Assembly: GCF_036346615.1 (NCBI RefSeq)
Contig: NZ_CP107836.1
Coordinates: forward strand, 2,480,001-2,544,000
Direction: 5' to 3'
DNA: 64,000 nt
DNA from: Streptomyces sp. NBC_00523
GTDB lineage: Bacteria > Actinomycetota > Actinomycetes > Streptomycetales > Streptomycetaceae
In this document: positions 12,407-21,486 of the stretch, piece after piece
Layout: each line of letters opens with the position of its first letter
Numbering within the stretch: position 1 is the first letter of the stretch
The notes under the pieces: model-generated
Databases searched by the model: none
Seen by the model: the letters and a program-made list of their open reading frames with translations, nothing else
What the model was told of the DNA's origin: nothing
Translations under genes and position numbers: made by a program

Positions 12407-13864
12407 TCACTCACTTGCGGTGCGGCCCTTGCGGCGAAGGAGCACGACCGCGCCGCCGCCGACGACGACCAGGGCGATGGCGATGCCCGCGATCATCGGG
12501 GTGGCGCTGGAGCTGCCGGTCTCGGCGAGGTTGGTGTCGTCGCCGCCCGTGCTGCCGCCGGCCGTGGCCGTGGTGGGCTTGTCGCCACCGGTCTGGGTGT
12601 CGGTGCCACCGGTGCTGCCGCCGCCGGTGGTGCTACCCGTGGTCTTGCAGTCCAGGACGCCCTTGAAGGTCTTGGAGAAGCCGTTCGGGCCGGTGACCGT
12701 GATGTCGTACGCCTGGTCCTCGGCGACGGGCACGGTGACGGTGACGGTCTTGCCCGCCTCGACGGTGTTCTCCTTGCCGTCGAGCTCGAAGGTGAACGCC
12801 TCGTCGCCCTTGTTGCCGACGGTGATGTCGACGCCGCCCTTGGCGCAGTTCTTCTCGGCGGTGGCCGTCGGGATCGGGCCCTGCTTGGCCCAGGTGGCGG
12901 TGGCGGTCGCGGAGACCGTCGACTCGCTGGAGCCGGCCAGGATCTGGGTCTGGCTCTTGGTGACCCCGGCGAAGGCGCGGCCGACCGGGACGGAGGTGGC
13001 GGCCTGGACGGTCAGCGAGGCGTTGCCCTCGTCGGAGCCGGCGGGCACGTCGAAGTAGAGCTGGTCGCCGTCGGACGCCGTGGTGACAGGCTTGCCCGCC
13101 TTGTCGGTGACCTTCACGCCGCTGGCGAGGTCCGCCGGCGGGGTCACCGTGGCCTGGCCGGCGTTGGTGTGGACGGTGACCGGGCCGAGGCGCTCACCGG
13201 AGCGGCCGGAGACCGCGACCGGGCCGAGCGCCAGGGAGGCCTTGGGCTCGGCGGTGACGGTGGCGGACTTCTCCAGCCAGTCCGCGAGCTTCTCCGCCTG
13301 CTCGTCCTGGGCGGTCACGTCGGCGTGGTCGGAGAACCGCCAGATCGCGACCTGGGTGCCGGCCGCAGCGGTCTCCTCGGTGAGCGGCCCGGTCTTGGCG
13401 GCCTCCGCGAGCTTCGCGAGGTCGTTCACCTGCGGGTAGGAGTGCTGGAGGATCCAGAGGATCTTGCCGGCGTCGTTGTTGCCGCCGAGCGAGGTCTGGT
13501 CCCAGGGGGTCTCCAGGTACTTCGCCCGGTCCTGGGTCGGGTTGTGGATATCGATGCAGTACGTCTTGAGCGTGCCGCCGCCGTCCACGTTCATCTCGAA
13601 CAGCCCCGCGGACACCTTGCGCGTCTTGCCCCCGTCGTGCAGGAGCGCGGTGTCATAGGTCTTGAGGCCGTCCAGTACGGCGGTGGCCCCGCCCTGGTGC
13701 GCGGGCACCTCGTCGGCCGTCGCGGTGCCCGCGCCGACGAGGGCTCCGGCCACCACGAGGCCGGACGCCATCGCGGAAGCGGTCAGCCGGGCTATGCGCC
13801 CGCGCCGTGCGGTCGGGGCCGTCGCCTTGGATGACGAAGCGGTCGCTGAAGAAGCAGAAAACAC
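12407..13864 (-). CDS. Cys-Gln thioester-forming, sortase-anchored surface protein
   Basis: A 485-residue cell-wall protein. A long positively charged signal peptide ends near residue 50 (GAGTATADE). A thioester domain follows: Cys103 in TYCIDIHNPT and Gln171 in AAGTQVAIWRF are the residues expected to form the internal thioester used by Gram-positive adhesins to bond covalently to ligands. Beta-sandwich repeats come next, including a pair with a second Cys (KNCAKGG and LDCKTT), then a Gly/Thr-rich spacer, an LAETG sorting signal, a hydrophobic helix and RRKGR tail. The LAXTG form is the class E sortase substrate type of Streptomyces. Start GTG 13864 has GGAGGGG upstream. Confidence 0.9.
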   Translation of the reverse strand: MFSASSATASSSKATAPTARRGRIARLTASAMASGLVVAGALVGAGTATADEVPAHQGGATAVLDGLKTYDTALLHDGGKTRKVSAGLFEMNVDGGGTLKTYCIDIHNPTQDRAKYLETPWDQTSLGGNNDAGKILWILQHSYPQVNDLAKLAEAAKTGPLTEETAAAGTQVAIWRFSDHADVTAQDEQAEKLADWLEKSATVTAEPKASLALGPVAVSGRSGERLGPVTVHTNAGQATVTPPADLASGVKVTDKAGKPVTTASDGDQLYFDVPAGSDEGNASLTVQAATSVPVGRAFAGVTKSQTQILAGSSESTVSATATATWAKQGPIPTATAEKNCAKGGVDITVGNKGDEAFTFELDGKENTVEAGKTVTVTVPVAEDQAYDITVTGPNGFSKTFKGVLDCKTTGSTTGGGSTGGTDTQTGGDKPTTATAGGSTGGDDTNLAETGSSSATPMIAGIAIALVVVGGGAVVLLRRKGRTASE

Positions 13865-14075
13865 TTATTTCCCCTCCGGGCGAGACCCTCGCGCCCGGTA
13901 CGCGTGTGGGGATTGTCCCGCCTGCTACTCAAGTGCCTTGTGAGTACGGGGAGATCCTATGGAGCAAGCCATGAACAGTCCCCCGTCATACCATCCGACA
14001 ACCATTCCGAATCGCAATCGTTATCCCGGGCACCTCGCGCCCCGTTGCGGCCACCGGCCCCGGCACGCTTGGTCG

Positions 14076-14690
14076 TCACGCGCTCACCAGATCGGAGTCG
14101 GGCTTCCGGGCCGCCGCACCCTCCTTCTGACGCACCGTCCGCCGCCGCACCGGCCGCTCCCGCACCGGCGCCTCCCCCGACGGCTCCGCGCCGCCCGCCG
14201 GTCCACCACCGTCCACCGGCTCCTCGACCGGCCGTTCCGGCGCCTCCCGTTCCGGCGCCTCCCGCACCGCCCACGGATCGGCCCCCGCCGCGACCGGCGC
14301 CGGCCCGTACCTCGAAGTCAGCCCCGGCTCGCCCCTGACCACCCGGCGAAAGGCCGCGGTGCCCCGGGTCAGATCGTGGCCCACCGCCACCGCCTCGATG
14401 TCCACGAAGGTCCGGCGCTGCCCCTCCAACTCCTCCTCGCGCACCTTCAGCCGGCCGTGCACCACCAGTGGCTCCCCCACCGCGACCGAGCCCGTCAGAT
14501 TCGCGGCCAGCGTGCGCCACGCCCACACGGTGTAGAAGCTCGTGTGCCCGTCGGCCCAGACCTCCTTCGCCCGGTCCCAGCGCCGGGGCGTCACCGCGAA
14601 CCTGAAGCGGGCCATACCCCCGCTCGCCGTCTCCCGGAACTCCACCGCCGTCGCCGCGTTGCCCACCAGCGTCACCAGGGTCTCGTTCAT
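14076..14690 (-). CDS. ssbB: Single-stranded DNA-binding protein (SsbB type)
   Basis: A 204-residue protein with an N-terminal OB fold (MNETLVTLVGNAATAVEFRE to about residue 105; FRFAVTPRRWD, SFYTVWAWRTLAANL, VHGRLKVREEE). The remaining 100 residues are Pro/Glu/Arg-rich. The usual acidic tip (DDDIPF-like) that recruits replication proteins is absent; the protein ends KPDSDLVSA. This matches the second SSB paralogue of Streptomyces, linked to chromosome segregation during sporulation rather than general replication. GGGGAGGCGGAGTC provides the ribosome site. It lies downstream of two dynamin-like GTPases, also sporulation-related, supporting that role (inference). Confidence 0.85.
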   Translation of the reverse strand: MNETLVTLVGNAATAVEFRETASGGMARFRFAVTPRRWDRAKEVWADGHTSFYTVWAWRTLAANLTGSVAVGEPLVVHGRLKVREEELEGQRRTFVDIEAVAVGHDLTRGTAAFRRVVRGEPGLTSRYGPAPVAAGADPWAVREAPEREAPERPVEEPVDGGGPAGGAEPSGEAPVRERPVRRRTVRQKEGAAARKPDSDLVSA

Positions 14691-14790
14691 GACTCCGCCT
14701 CCCCTTCGCCCGGATCCCGTGGCCGCGCCGTGCGCGCGGTCACCGGTCCCATGCTGGAGGGGAGGCGGAAATCCTGCCGGGGGCTGTGGA

Positions 14791-16722
14791 CTAACGGCCC
14801 GTTGTGGAAAACTCCGTCACCGCCACATAGCGTTCCCGCACTTCGCGGTAGCGCATCAGCTCCGCCGCCACCGGGTCGAGCACCCGGGCCCGCCCGCAGG
14901 CTGCCGCCGCCTCGCGCAACCGCCGTTCGGCCTCCTGCCCGTACCGCCGGGCGGGTCCCCGGGCCGCCGCCGCGCACGACCACTCGACGAGCGGGCCGCC
15001 CACGACGCCGCCGAGCATCACCAGGGCGGGCGTCAGCAGCCCCGGCTCCAGCACCCCGATGATCTGGCCGGCCAGCCACAGGCCGCCGAAGATCTGCAGC
15101 AGCGTCATCGCGACCTGCGCCAGCACCGCCGCCGGCCACCACGCGGGCCGCGGCGGCCTCCCGGCGGCGCGCCCGCCCCGGCCCTCACCCGCGCCCCTGT
15201 TCGCCGTGCCGCCCGCGGGCTCCGACGCCGTCGCGCACACCGCACCGCCGCCCGCGCCCCGCGCGGCCGCCTCGCCGCCCGTCACGCGCCCCGCCAGTTC
15301 GTCCAGCGCGTCCGGCAGCCCCTTCGCCCCGTGCACCGCGGCCTCCCGCACCGCCTGCGCCCAGGGTCCGGGCAGTCCGGCCGCGGCATCGTCCGCGACC
15401 GTGCGCACGGCCTGCTCGACGCGCTGGCGCGCGGTGAGCCGTTCCTCGGGCGGGGCGGCGAGCGGGACCCGGTCCCGGCTGCCGGGCTGCCGCGTGGCCT
15501 CGTACCAGCGCCACAGCCGGAGCCACGGCGTGCCGCAGGCCCGTCCGGCGTTGCGGCGCCACTCGCGTTCGGCCGCCTGGCCCGCCGCCGCGGCGCCCAC
15601 GGCCTCCGCGAGCCGGTCCGTGAACTCCTCCCGGGCCCGCTCCCCCAGACCCGGCCGCCCCTCGGCGACGTACACCGGGCGGAGCCTGGCCGCCGCCGCG
15701 TCCACATCGGCGGACAGGCGACGGGTGGCGGCCGTGCGGTCCTGGACGAACCGGCCCAGCAGCTCGCGCAGTTCACCTACGCCCTCGCCGGTGAGGGCGG
15801 ACAGCGGCAGGACGGTCGCTCCGGGCTCGCCGTGCTCGCCGAGCGCCATGCCGTCCTCGTCCAGCAGCCGGCGCAGGTCGTCCAGCACCTGGTCGGCGGC
15901 CTCGCCCGGGAGCCGGTCGATCTGGTTGAGCACGACGAAGGTGACCTCGGCGTGGCCGGCGAGGGGGCGCAGGTAGCGCTCGTGCAGGGCGGCGTCCGCG
16001 TACTTCTCCGGGTCCACCACCCAGATCACCGCGTCGACCAGCGCGAGCACCCGGTCCACCTGGTCGCGGTGGCCCTTCGCCGCCGAGTCGTGGTCGGGCA
16101 GGTCGACCAGGACGAGGCCCTGGAGCGCCTCGTCGGCCGCCGCGCCCGGCGCCGGCCTCCGCCGCAGTCTGCCGGGCACGGCGAGGCGGTCCAGCAGTCC
16201 GGCGGCCCCGTCGGTCCAGGAGCAGGCGAGCGGGGAGGAGGTGGTGGGGCGGCGCAGGCCGGTCTCGGAGAGCTGGGCGCCCGCGAGCGCGTTGAAGAGG
16301 GCGGACTTCCCGCTGCCGCTCGCCCCGGCGATGGCGACGACGGTGTGCCGGGAGGAGAGCCGCTGCCGGGCCGCCGCCTCGTCCAGCACCCGGCCCGCCT
16401 CGGCGAGCGCGGCCCGGTCCAGGCGGGCCCGGGAGAGGCCGACGAGTTCGCGCAGGGCGTCCAGGCGCGGCCGGAGCGGGCTGCCGGAGTCCACGTACGC
16501 CTCGACCTGCGGCCGCCCGTCGTCCTCCTCTTCCTCGGGGGCCTCGTCCGGGGTCTGTTCGGCCTCCTTCCGGCCGGCCTGCGCGCGCCGGGCGATCAGC
16601 CCGTCGTCCCAGCCGGTGCCGGAACGGGAGGTGCGGGAGGTAGTGGTATCGGAGCCGGAGGTGTCGGACAGCTGTTCCCCGGTTCCGCCCTGCCCCGGAT
16701 TCTCGTCAGTGACGGCAGTCAT
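14791..16722 (-). CDS. dynB: Dynamin-like GTPase with C-terminal membrane segment (DynB-like)
   Basis: A 643-residue GTPase. After an acidic N-terminal tail of about 70 residues come the P-loop GASGSGKS (133-140), switch threonines (LRRPTTSS), the G3 position as VDLPDHDS (Asp in place of the usual Gly) and G4 as LNQID. An alpha-helical trunk follows, then two hydrophobic helices around residues 530-590 ([20 protein letters not shown] and [14 protein letters not shown]). ATG 16722 overlaps the stop of the upstream GTPase (ATGA). The pair matches the Streptomyces dynamins DynA and DynB, which act with the cell-division machinery at sporulation septa, the membrane-spanning member being DynB. The symbol is from family knowledge and context, not a search. 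Confidence 0.7.
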   Translation of the reverse strand: MTAVTDENPGQGGTGEQLSDTSGSDTTTSRTSRSGTGWDDGLIARRAQAGRKEAEQTPDEAPEEEEDDGRPQVEAYVDSGSPLRPRLDALRELVGLSRARLDRAALAEAGRVLDEAAARQRLSSRHTVVAIAGASGSGKSALFNALAGAQLSETGLRRPTTSSPLACSWTDGAAGLLDRLAVPGRLRRRPAPGAAADEALQGLVLVDLPDHDSAAKGHRDQVDRVLALVDAVIWVVDPEKYADAALHERYLRPLAGHAEVTFVVLNQIDRLPGEAADQVLDDLRRLLDEDGMALGEHGEPGATVLPLSALTGEGVGELRELLGRFVQDRTAATRRLSADVDAAAARLRPVYVAEGRPGLGERAREEFTDRLAEAVGAAAAGQAAEREWRRNAGRACGTPWLRLWRWYEATRQPGSRDRVPLAAPPEERLTARQRVEQAVRTVADDAAAGLPGPWAQAVREAAVHGAKGLPDALDELAGRVTGGEAAARGAGGGAVCATASEPAGGTANRGAGEGRGGRAAGRPPRPAWWPAAVLAQVAMTLLQIFGGLWLAGQIIGVLEPGLLTPALVMLGGVVGGPLVEWSCAAAARGPARRYGQEAERRLREAAAACGRARVLDPVAAELMRYREVRERYVAVTEFSTTGR

Positions 16723-18380
16723 CGCTGCCACCTCTCCTTCTGCAGTAGGGACAGCGCGGCAATGAGTTCGGCCTGTGGCTCGGGGGCCACGTCGAGGGCG
16801 TCCAGGGGGGCGAGCCGCCGGTCGCGTTCGCCGTTCAGCACGTGGTCGAGGCAGTTGGTGAGCAGCGCGCCGCCCTTGTCGCGCAGCCGCAGCGCGCCCT
16901 GCGCCCCCATCCGTTCGGCGAGTTGTTCACCGGCGGTGCGGGCGCGGCGTCCGCCGAGCAGGGAGGCGGCCAGCAGGGCGGCGACGGTCTCGGGGTCCGG
17001 GGCGGTGTTGCGCTCCATCAGGCGCAGCTCCTCCTCGGCGAGTTCTTCCAGGATCCGGCGCCATCTGCGTACGGCCATGTCGATCCGGCCCCGGATGTCC
17101 TCGGCCGGTCCCCAGCCGCCTTCCTCGCGGCCCGCCGCCTCGAAGGCGAAGGCCGCGGCGGCGGGTTCCTTGCGCCAGACGGCGCGGATCTGCTCGTCGG
17201 CGGCGGCGACGCCGCATTCCAGGAGCGCGGCCAGGCTCTCGACCAGCGCGTCGAGCACTTCGTCGGAGCTGCTGTACGTGGGGTAGCCGCGCCACCTGGT
17301 CCGGGCGTCGCCGGCGAGCGCGCCGCCGTTCTTCAGCCGGCGCCGGAGCCGGGCGCCCTCCTTCCCGTACGCCTCCTCGACCACACCCGTGAGCCGTACG
17401 GCGGCGGCGTACTGCGCGGCGACGGCTCCGGCGAGCGCGGGCATCCGGACGTTCAGGGAGTCGACGACCCCGGCGGCGGTCCGGCCGACGGCCTGCTGAC
17501 GGGCGGCCGGGTCCTGGGCGCGGTGCGCGAGCCAGGCGCGGAGCGGGGCGACGGCGGTGGTGGGCAGGAGCCCCCTGCCGCCGCCCGCCGATTCGGGCAG
17601 TTCGGGGATGGTGAACCGGGGCACCTCGCCGAGCCCGGCCTTGGTGAGCAGGGCCCCGTACTGGCGGGAGACCTCGGCGATCACCTGGTGCGGGACGCGG
17701 TCGAGAACGGTGACGAGCGAGGCGTTGTACTCCTTGGCGGTACGCAGCAGATGCCAGGGCACGGCGTCGGCGTACCGGGAGGCCGTCGTGACCATGACCC
17801 AGATGTCGGCGGCGCAGATGAGTTCGGCGGCCAGGACCCGGTTGCGGACGACGAGGGAGTCGATGTCGGGGGCGTCCAGGAGGGCGAGCCCGCGCGGCAG
17901 TCCGGGTGCGGTCTCGACGCGCAGCGCGGTGCCCTCCTCGGCCGCGTGGCCGTCGGGTCCGTCGAGGTCGTCGCACTGGCCGGGCTCGGCGTACTCCTCG
18001 GGCGGCAGCCAGACCCGGGTGAGCTGCGGCAGCACCCGTACGCCCGTGAACCAGTGCTGGTCGTCCGGGTGGCAGACCAGGACGGGTGTGCGGGTGGTGG
18101 GCCGCAGCACCCCGGCCTCGCTGACCCGGCGCCCCACCAGCGAATTGACGAGCGTCGACTTGCCGGCGCCGGTCGATCCGCCGATGACGGCGAGCAGGGG
18201 CGCCTCGGGATCCTTGAGCCGGGGCAGCAGGTAGTCGTCCAGCTGGGCGAGCAGCTCGGTCCTGGTCTGCCGGGCGCGGGCGGCGCCCGGGAGCGGGAGT
18301 GGGAGACGCACGGCGGCGACACGGTCGCGCAGGGCGGAGAGTGCGTCGATGAGCTGAGGCCGTACGTCCAAGGTCACCAC
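16719..18380 (-). CDS. dynA: Dynamin-like GTPase, peripheral partner (DynA-like)
   Basis: A 553-residue GTPase beginning [19 protein letters not shown]. The P-loop is GGSTGAGKS (67-75), followed by [12 protein letters not shown] (switch I), LLDAPDIDS (G3, again Asp at the last position) and TVLDRVP at the G4 position. The rest is helical with no clear membrane segment. It is immediately upstream of, and overlaps by four bases, the membrane-spanning GTPase, so the two are co-expressed and probably form a heteromer. The start is set at the first of two adjacent GTGs (18380/18377); no strong ribosome site is visible, so it could be slightly wrong. The assignment as DynA rests on the pair architecture. 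Confidence 0.7.
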   Translation of the reverse strand: MVTLDVRPQLIDALSALRDRVAAVRLPLPLPGAARARQTRTELLAQLDDYLLPRLKDPEAPLLAVIGGSTGAGKSTLVNSLVGRRVSEAGVLRPTTRTPVLVCHPDDQHWFTGVRVLPQLTRVWLPPEEYAEPGQCDDLDGPDGHAAEEGTALRVETAPGLPRGLALLDAPDIDSLVVRNRVLAAELICAADIWVMVTTASRYADAVPWHLLRTAKEYNASLVTVLDRVPHQVIAEVSRQYGALLTKAGLGEVPRFTIPELPESAGGGRGLLPTTAVAPLRAWLAHRAQDPAARQQAVGRTAAGVVDSLNVRMPALAGAVAAQYAAAVRLTGVVEEAYGKEGARLRRRLKNGGALAGDARTRWRGYPTYSSSDEVLDALVESLAALLECGVAAADEQIRAVWRKEPAAAAFAFEAAGREEGGWGPAEDIRGRIDMAVRRWRRILEELAEEELRLMERNTAPDPETVAALLAASLLGGRRARTAGEQLAERMGAQGALRLRDKGGALLTNCLDHVLNGERDRRLAPLDALDVAPEPQAELIAALSLLQKERWQR

Positions 18381-18688
18381 ATGCGAAGAATGCCCAATTT
18401 TGGAGCCTTTTTGAAGCGTATAGCCACCTCTGCGCGCCGGTTCCTCCGTCCGGACAGAGGGGATGAGTGGGGCGCAGGCATAACGAGTGCACAACACCCG
18501 TGGCGTGAAGCGCCAAAAGCGGTGCGTGATCCGGGCCTACCTGCGATTATCGTCTCGCTTCACCGAACCTCCACATCGTGCCACGCAGGTGAAGCAACGA
18601 GGTCGAGCCAATCGGAGCCCTATCCTTGATCCGGCAAGGTCACGGACCGCCCGGTCCCGGGGCTCCTGACCACCGCAGCCACCACCCG
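18381..18688 (-). other. Intergenic region between the GTPase operon and tRNA-Arg
   Basis: No supported gene lies here. A TATACG -10-like hexamer on the minus strand (complement of 18417-18422) about 40 bases before the GTPase start could be its promoter, with no good -35. On the plus strand, TATCCT near 18622 could serve the tRNA. Nothing else stands out. Confidence 0.4.
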
Positions 18689-18761
18689 GCCCCCGTAGCT
18701 CAGTGGATAGAGCAGGTGCCTTCTAAGCACTTGGCCGCAGGTTCGAGTCCTGCCGGGGGCG
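18689..18761 (+). tRNA. tRNA-Arg(UCU)
   Basis: A complete 73-base cloverleaf. The 7-bp acceptor GCCCCCG pairs with CGGGGGC, the D arm is GCTC/GAGC, the anticodon loop CTTCTAA carries TCT at positions 34-36, and the T arm is GCAGG-TTCGAGT-CCTGC. The discriminator base is G and CCA is not encoded (GCA follows). It reads AGA codons, which are rare in this G+C-rich genome. No integrated element or direct repeat of its 3' end was noticed nearby. Confidence 0.95.
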
Positions 18762-18866
18762 CACAGGCCCAGCCGCCCGCGTCGGACCTCCCCCCGAGGG
18801 AGGTCCCACTTCTCGCGGAGCACAGCACGCTAGCGCGGTCCGTGTAGTGACGGCGTAAACATCCCC

Positions 18867-18901
18867 GGGGCCCCGGGGGAGCGCGCCGCTCCCCCGGCCC
18901 C
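18867..18901 (-). terminator. Hairpin terminator for the VWA lipoprotein gene
   Basis: An 11-bp stem, CCGGGGGAGCG (18873-18883) with CGCTCCCCCGG (18887-18897), has a 3-base loop and is extended by flanking GGGG/CCCC. It starts six bases past the stop at 18907. No U-tract. Confidence 0.6.
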
Positions 18902-18906
18902 TCCCG

Positions 18907-20475
18907 TCAGTCCATCTCGCCCTCTCCCTTGTCCTCCACCATGTCCCCGCCGCCCTTCAGCCGCTCCGCGCGGGTGATCGCGTCGGCCAGCTTCGTCACC
19001 GAGGCGTCCTCGGTCGTCGTAGCCAGCTTCTCGGCCCGGTCGGCGAGTTCGCCCAGGCCCGGGGCGCCGGGCAGGCCGGTGCCGCGCAGGTTCTCCGCGA
19101 AGTAGGCGGCCACCGCCGTCACCTGGAGGCGGGTGCTCCGGCCGCCCCAGAGCTTGCCGGTGATCGCCCCGGCCGTCACGGAACCGGTCTCCTCGTGCGG
19201 CTTGCGGGTCTTCGGGTCCAGCCAGCGCACGGTCGCGGTGGCGACATGGCCGGAGGCGCCGTCGCGCAGCCGCACGGCGTACAGGGCGGTGACGGTGTGG
19301 CCGGGGCCGACCTCGCCGCCGTCCACGCTGTCGTCGCGGAAGTCCTCGTCGGCGACCTTGCGGTCCTCGTAGCCGATCAGCTTGAACTTCTCGACGGTCT
19401 TCCGGTCGAAGGCGACCTGCGCCTTGGCGTCCCGGGCGGTCAGTTCGAGGTGGGCGGGGAGCTGGTCCACGAACACCTTGCGGGCCTGTTCCTCGTCGGC
19501 GATGTACGTGGTGTGGCCGTCGCCCTTGTTGGTCAGCTGTTCCATGAAGTCGTCGCCGTAGTCGCTGCCGACGCCCACGCCGAAGAGGGTGATGCCGTAC
19601 TCGCGGCGAGCCGAGTCGATGCGTTCGAGGATGTCGTCCGCCTCGGTGTCGCCGGTGTTGGCCAGCGCGTCGGAGAGCAGGACGACACGGTTGTTGCCGC
19701 CCTTGCGGCGGCCCTCCACCGCTTCCTCGTAACCGCGCTCGATGCCCGCCCCGACGTTGGTGGAGGCGCCGGGTTCCAGCGAGTCGACCGCGTCGTGGAT
19801 CTTGCCCCGGTGGCCCTTCAGCCGGGTCATCGGCAGGACGGTCTCCGCGTCGTCGCTGAAGGTGACCAGGCTGATCGAGTCGTCGTCGCGCAGCTCGTCC
19901 GTGAGGATGCCCAGCGAGGTCTTGACCAGGCCGAGCCGGTCGGGCGAGTTCATCGAGCCCGAGACGTCCACCACGAAGGTGAGGGAGGCCGGGGGGCGTT
20001 CGGCCGTGCTGGGCGCGGCCTTGGTGGCCAGGCCGACCCGGACCAGCGACCAGTCGCCGTCCTCCTCGGCGGCCCTGGCCCCGTCGACGGAGACCGAGAA
20101 GCCGTTGCCCTCGGGGCGGTGGTAGCCCTGCCGGAAGCTGTTGACGAACTCCTCGGGCCGCACGGTCTCCGGTCCGGGCAGCCGGCCGTCGGCGAGGGTG
20201 CGGCGGGCGTAGCCGTACGAGGCGGTGTCGACGTCCAGCGCGAAGGTGGAGAGGTAGTCGGGCGGGGCGCTCTCCTTCAGCCGGTCAGCGCCGCCGTCGT
20301 CGTTCTTCTGCTCGTCCGTGTCACCCCGTGTGTAGGCGGGCGCGGGCGCCCCCGCGCGCCGCTGGTCGGACGTCGCCTTGCCGCCGCTGTCCGTCCCCGA
20401 GCAGCCGGTGAGCAGGACGCCCGTCGCGAGCAACAGCCCGACCGCGCCCCGGTACTTCCGTGTGCGGTGTTCCAT
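18907..20475 (-). CDS. VWA domain lipoprotein (YfbK-like)
   Basis: A 522-residue exported protein. A signal peptide with lipobox LLTGC (Cys25 lipidated) is followed by the family N-terminal domain (PPDYLSTFALDVDTASYGYARRTL), a von Willebrand factor A domain with a MIDAS DxSxS site (VVDVSGSMN) plus LLSDALANTGDTEADD, and the C-terminal DUF3520-type region ending near ADAITRAERLKGG. This three-part plan is that of E. coli YfbK. The metal site suggests adhesion or protein-protein contacts on the outer face of the membrane; no catalytic role is visible. It appears monocistronic. A CACGTCA/TGACGTG inverted repeat (20495-20501, 20515-20521) lies just upstream. Confidence 0.9.
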   Translation of the reverse strand: MEHRTRKYRGAVGLLLATGVLLTGCSGTDSGGKATSDQRRAGAPAPAYTRGDTDEQKNDDGGADRLKESAPPDYLSTFALDVDTASYGYARRTLADGRLPGPETVRPEEFVNSFRQGYHRPEGNGFSVSVDGARAAEEDGDWSLVRVGLATKAAPSTAERPPASLTFVVDVSGSMNSPDRLGLVKTSLGILTDELRDDDSISLVTFSDDAETVLPMTRLKGHRGKIHDAVDSLEPGASTNVGAGIERGYEEAVEGRRKGGNNRVVLLSDALANTGDTEADDILERIDSARREYGITLFGVGVGSDYGDDFMEQLTNKGDGHTTYIADEEQARKVFVDQLPAHLELTARDAKAQVAFDRKTVEKFKLIGYEDRKVADEDFRDDSVDGGEVGPGHTVTALYAVRLRDGASGHVATATVRWLDPKTRKPHEETGSVTAGAITGKLWGGRSTRLQVTAVAAYFAENLRGTGLPGAPGLGELADRAEKLATTTEDASVTKLADAITRAERLKGGGDMVEDKGEGEMD

Positions 20476-20607
20476 CCCGTACCCCCTGTGTCGTCACGTC
20501 AGCACTTGTGAATGTGACGTGCGGACGGGCGGCCCGGACCGGACGAAAGGGTTGCGGAACGATCTCGATGCGGCAACGGCGAGCGCGGAACCGGCGGAAT
20601 GTCAAGG

Positions 20608-21486
20608 TCAGGACACGATGTCCTTACGGCTGAACCCACGGAACGCGAAAGCGAACAGGATCAGGGCATACGTCACTGATACGGCCGCGCCCTTCGCCAT
20701 GCCGCCCCACTCGATGGTGGGCTGGAGCGCGTCCGCCCAGGCGAACTGCCAGTGGGCGGGCAGGAAGTCCCGCCAGGAGCCGAGCGCGGTGACGGCGTCG
20801 AGCACATTGCCGACGATGGTCAGCCCGACGGCCCCGCCCACCGCGCCGAGCGGGGCGTCGGTCTTCGTCGACAGCCAGAACGCGAGGCCCGCGGTCACCA
20901 GTTGGGACACGAAGACGAACGCGACCACGAGCGCGAGGCGCGGCACCGCGTCCCCGGCCGACAGCGCTCCCCCGGTCGGCAGCTGGAGCGGCCCCCAGCC
21001 GTAGGCCGCCGCCCCCGCCGCGAGCGCGACGAGCGGCAGCAGGACCATCGCGGCGAGGCTGAAGCCCAGCGCGACGACGAGCTTGCTCCACAGCAGCCGG
21101 GCCCGGGGCACGGGCGCGGCCAGCAGATAGCGCAGGGAGGACCAGCTCGCCTCGGAGGCCACGGTGTCGCCGCAGAACAGCGCGACCGGGACGACCAGCA
21201 GGAAGCCCGCCGAGACGAACAGGCAGGTCGCGGCGAAGTTCGCGGCGGACGCGGTCGCCGTGTCCATCAGCGTGATCCGGTCCGCGCCGCCGCGCCCGCC
21301 GTCCGGGGTGCCGCCGATCGCGAACGCGATGATCAGGATGAACGGCAGCGCGGCCAGCACCCCGCCCATCAGCAGGGTCCGGCGCCGGCGCAACTGCCGG
21401 ACCGCCTCGACGCGCAGCGGGAGGGTGTGGCGGGCGCGGTAGCCCGGCGCCTCGGGGGCCTCGGTGAGGCCGGCTGCGGTGCTCAT
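20608..21486 (-). CDS. ABC-2 type transporter permease
   Basis: A 292-residue membrane protein with about six helices (GGVLAALPFILIIAFAIGG, FLLVVPVALFCGD, LVVALGFSLAAMVLLPLVALAAG, ALVVAFVFVSQLVTAGLAFWL, GAVGLTIVGNVLDAV and a C-terminal YALILFAFAF). The SEASWSSLRYLLAAPVPRARLLWSK segment is the ABC-2 coupling loop. Its ATG overlaps the stop of the upstream hydrolase-ABC fusion by four bases (TCAT at 21483-21486), so the two form one transporter. Cargo unknown; ABC-2 systems export drugs, lipids or polysaccharides. Confidence 0.88.
   Translation of the reverse strand: MSTAAGLTEAPEAPGYRARHTLPLRVEAVRQLRRRRTLLMGGVLAALPFILIIAFAIGGTPDGGRGGADRITLMDTATASAANFAATCLFVSAGFLLVVPVALFCGDTVASEASWSSLRYLLAAPVPRARLLWSKLVVALGFSLAAMVLLPLVALAAGAAAYGWGPLQLPTGGALSAGDAVPRLALVVAFVFVSQLVTAGLAFWLSTKTDAPLGAVGGAVGLTIVGNVLDAVTALGSWRDFLPAHWQFAWADALQPTIEWGGMAKGAAVSVTYALILFAFAFRGFSRKDIVS

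Noticed and set aside
13926..13946. TACTCA-N9-TGAGTA repeat upstream of the surface protein gene
   Set aside because: Short arms and no matched promoter; could be chance.
18689..18761. tRNA-Arg as an attachment site for an integrated element
   Set aside because: No integrase, no repeat of the tRNA 3' end and no compositional break on either side was seen.
20495..20521. CACGTCA/TGACGTG inverted repeat upstream of the VWA gene as an operator
   Set aside because: Arms are only 7 bp with a 13-bp gap and no promoter elements align with them, so I mention it but do not call a site.
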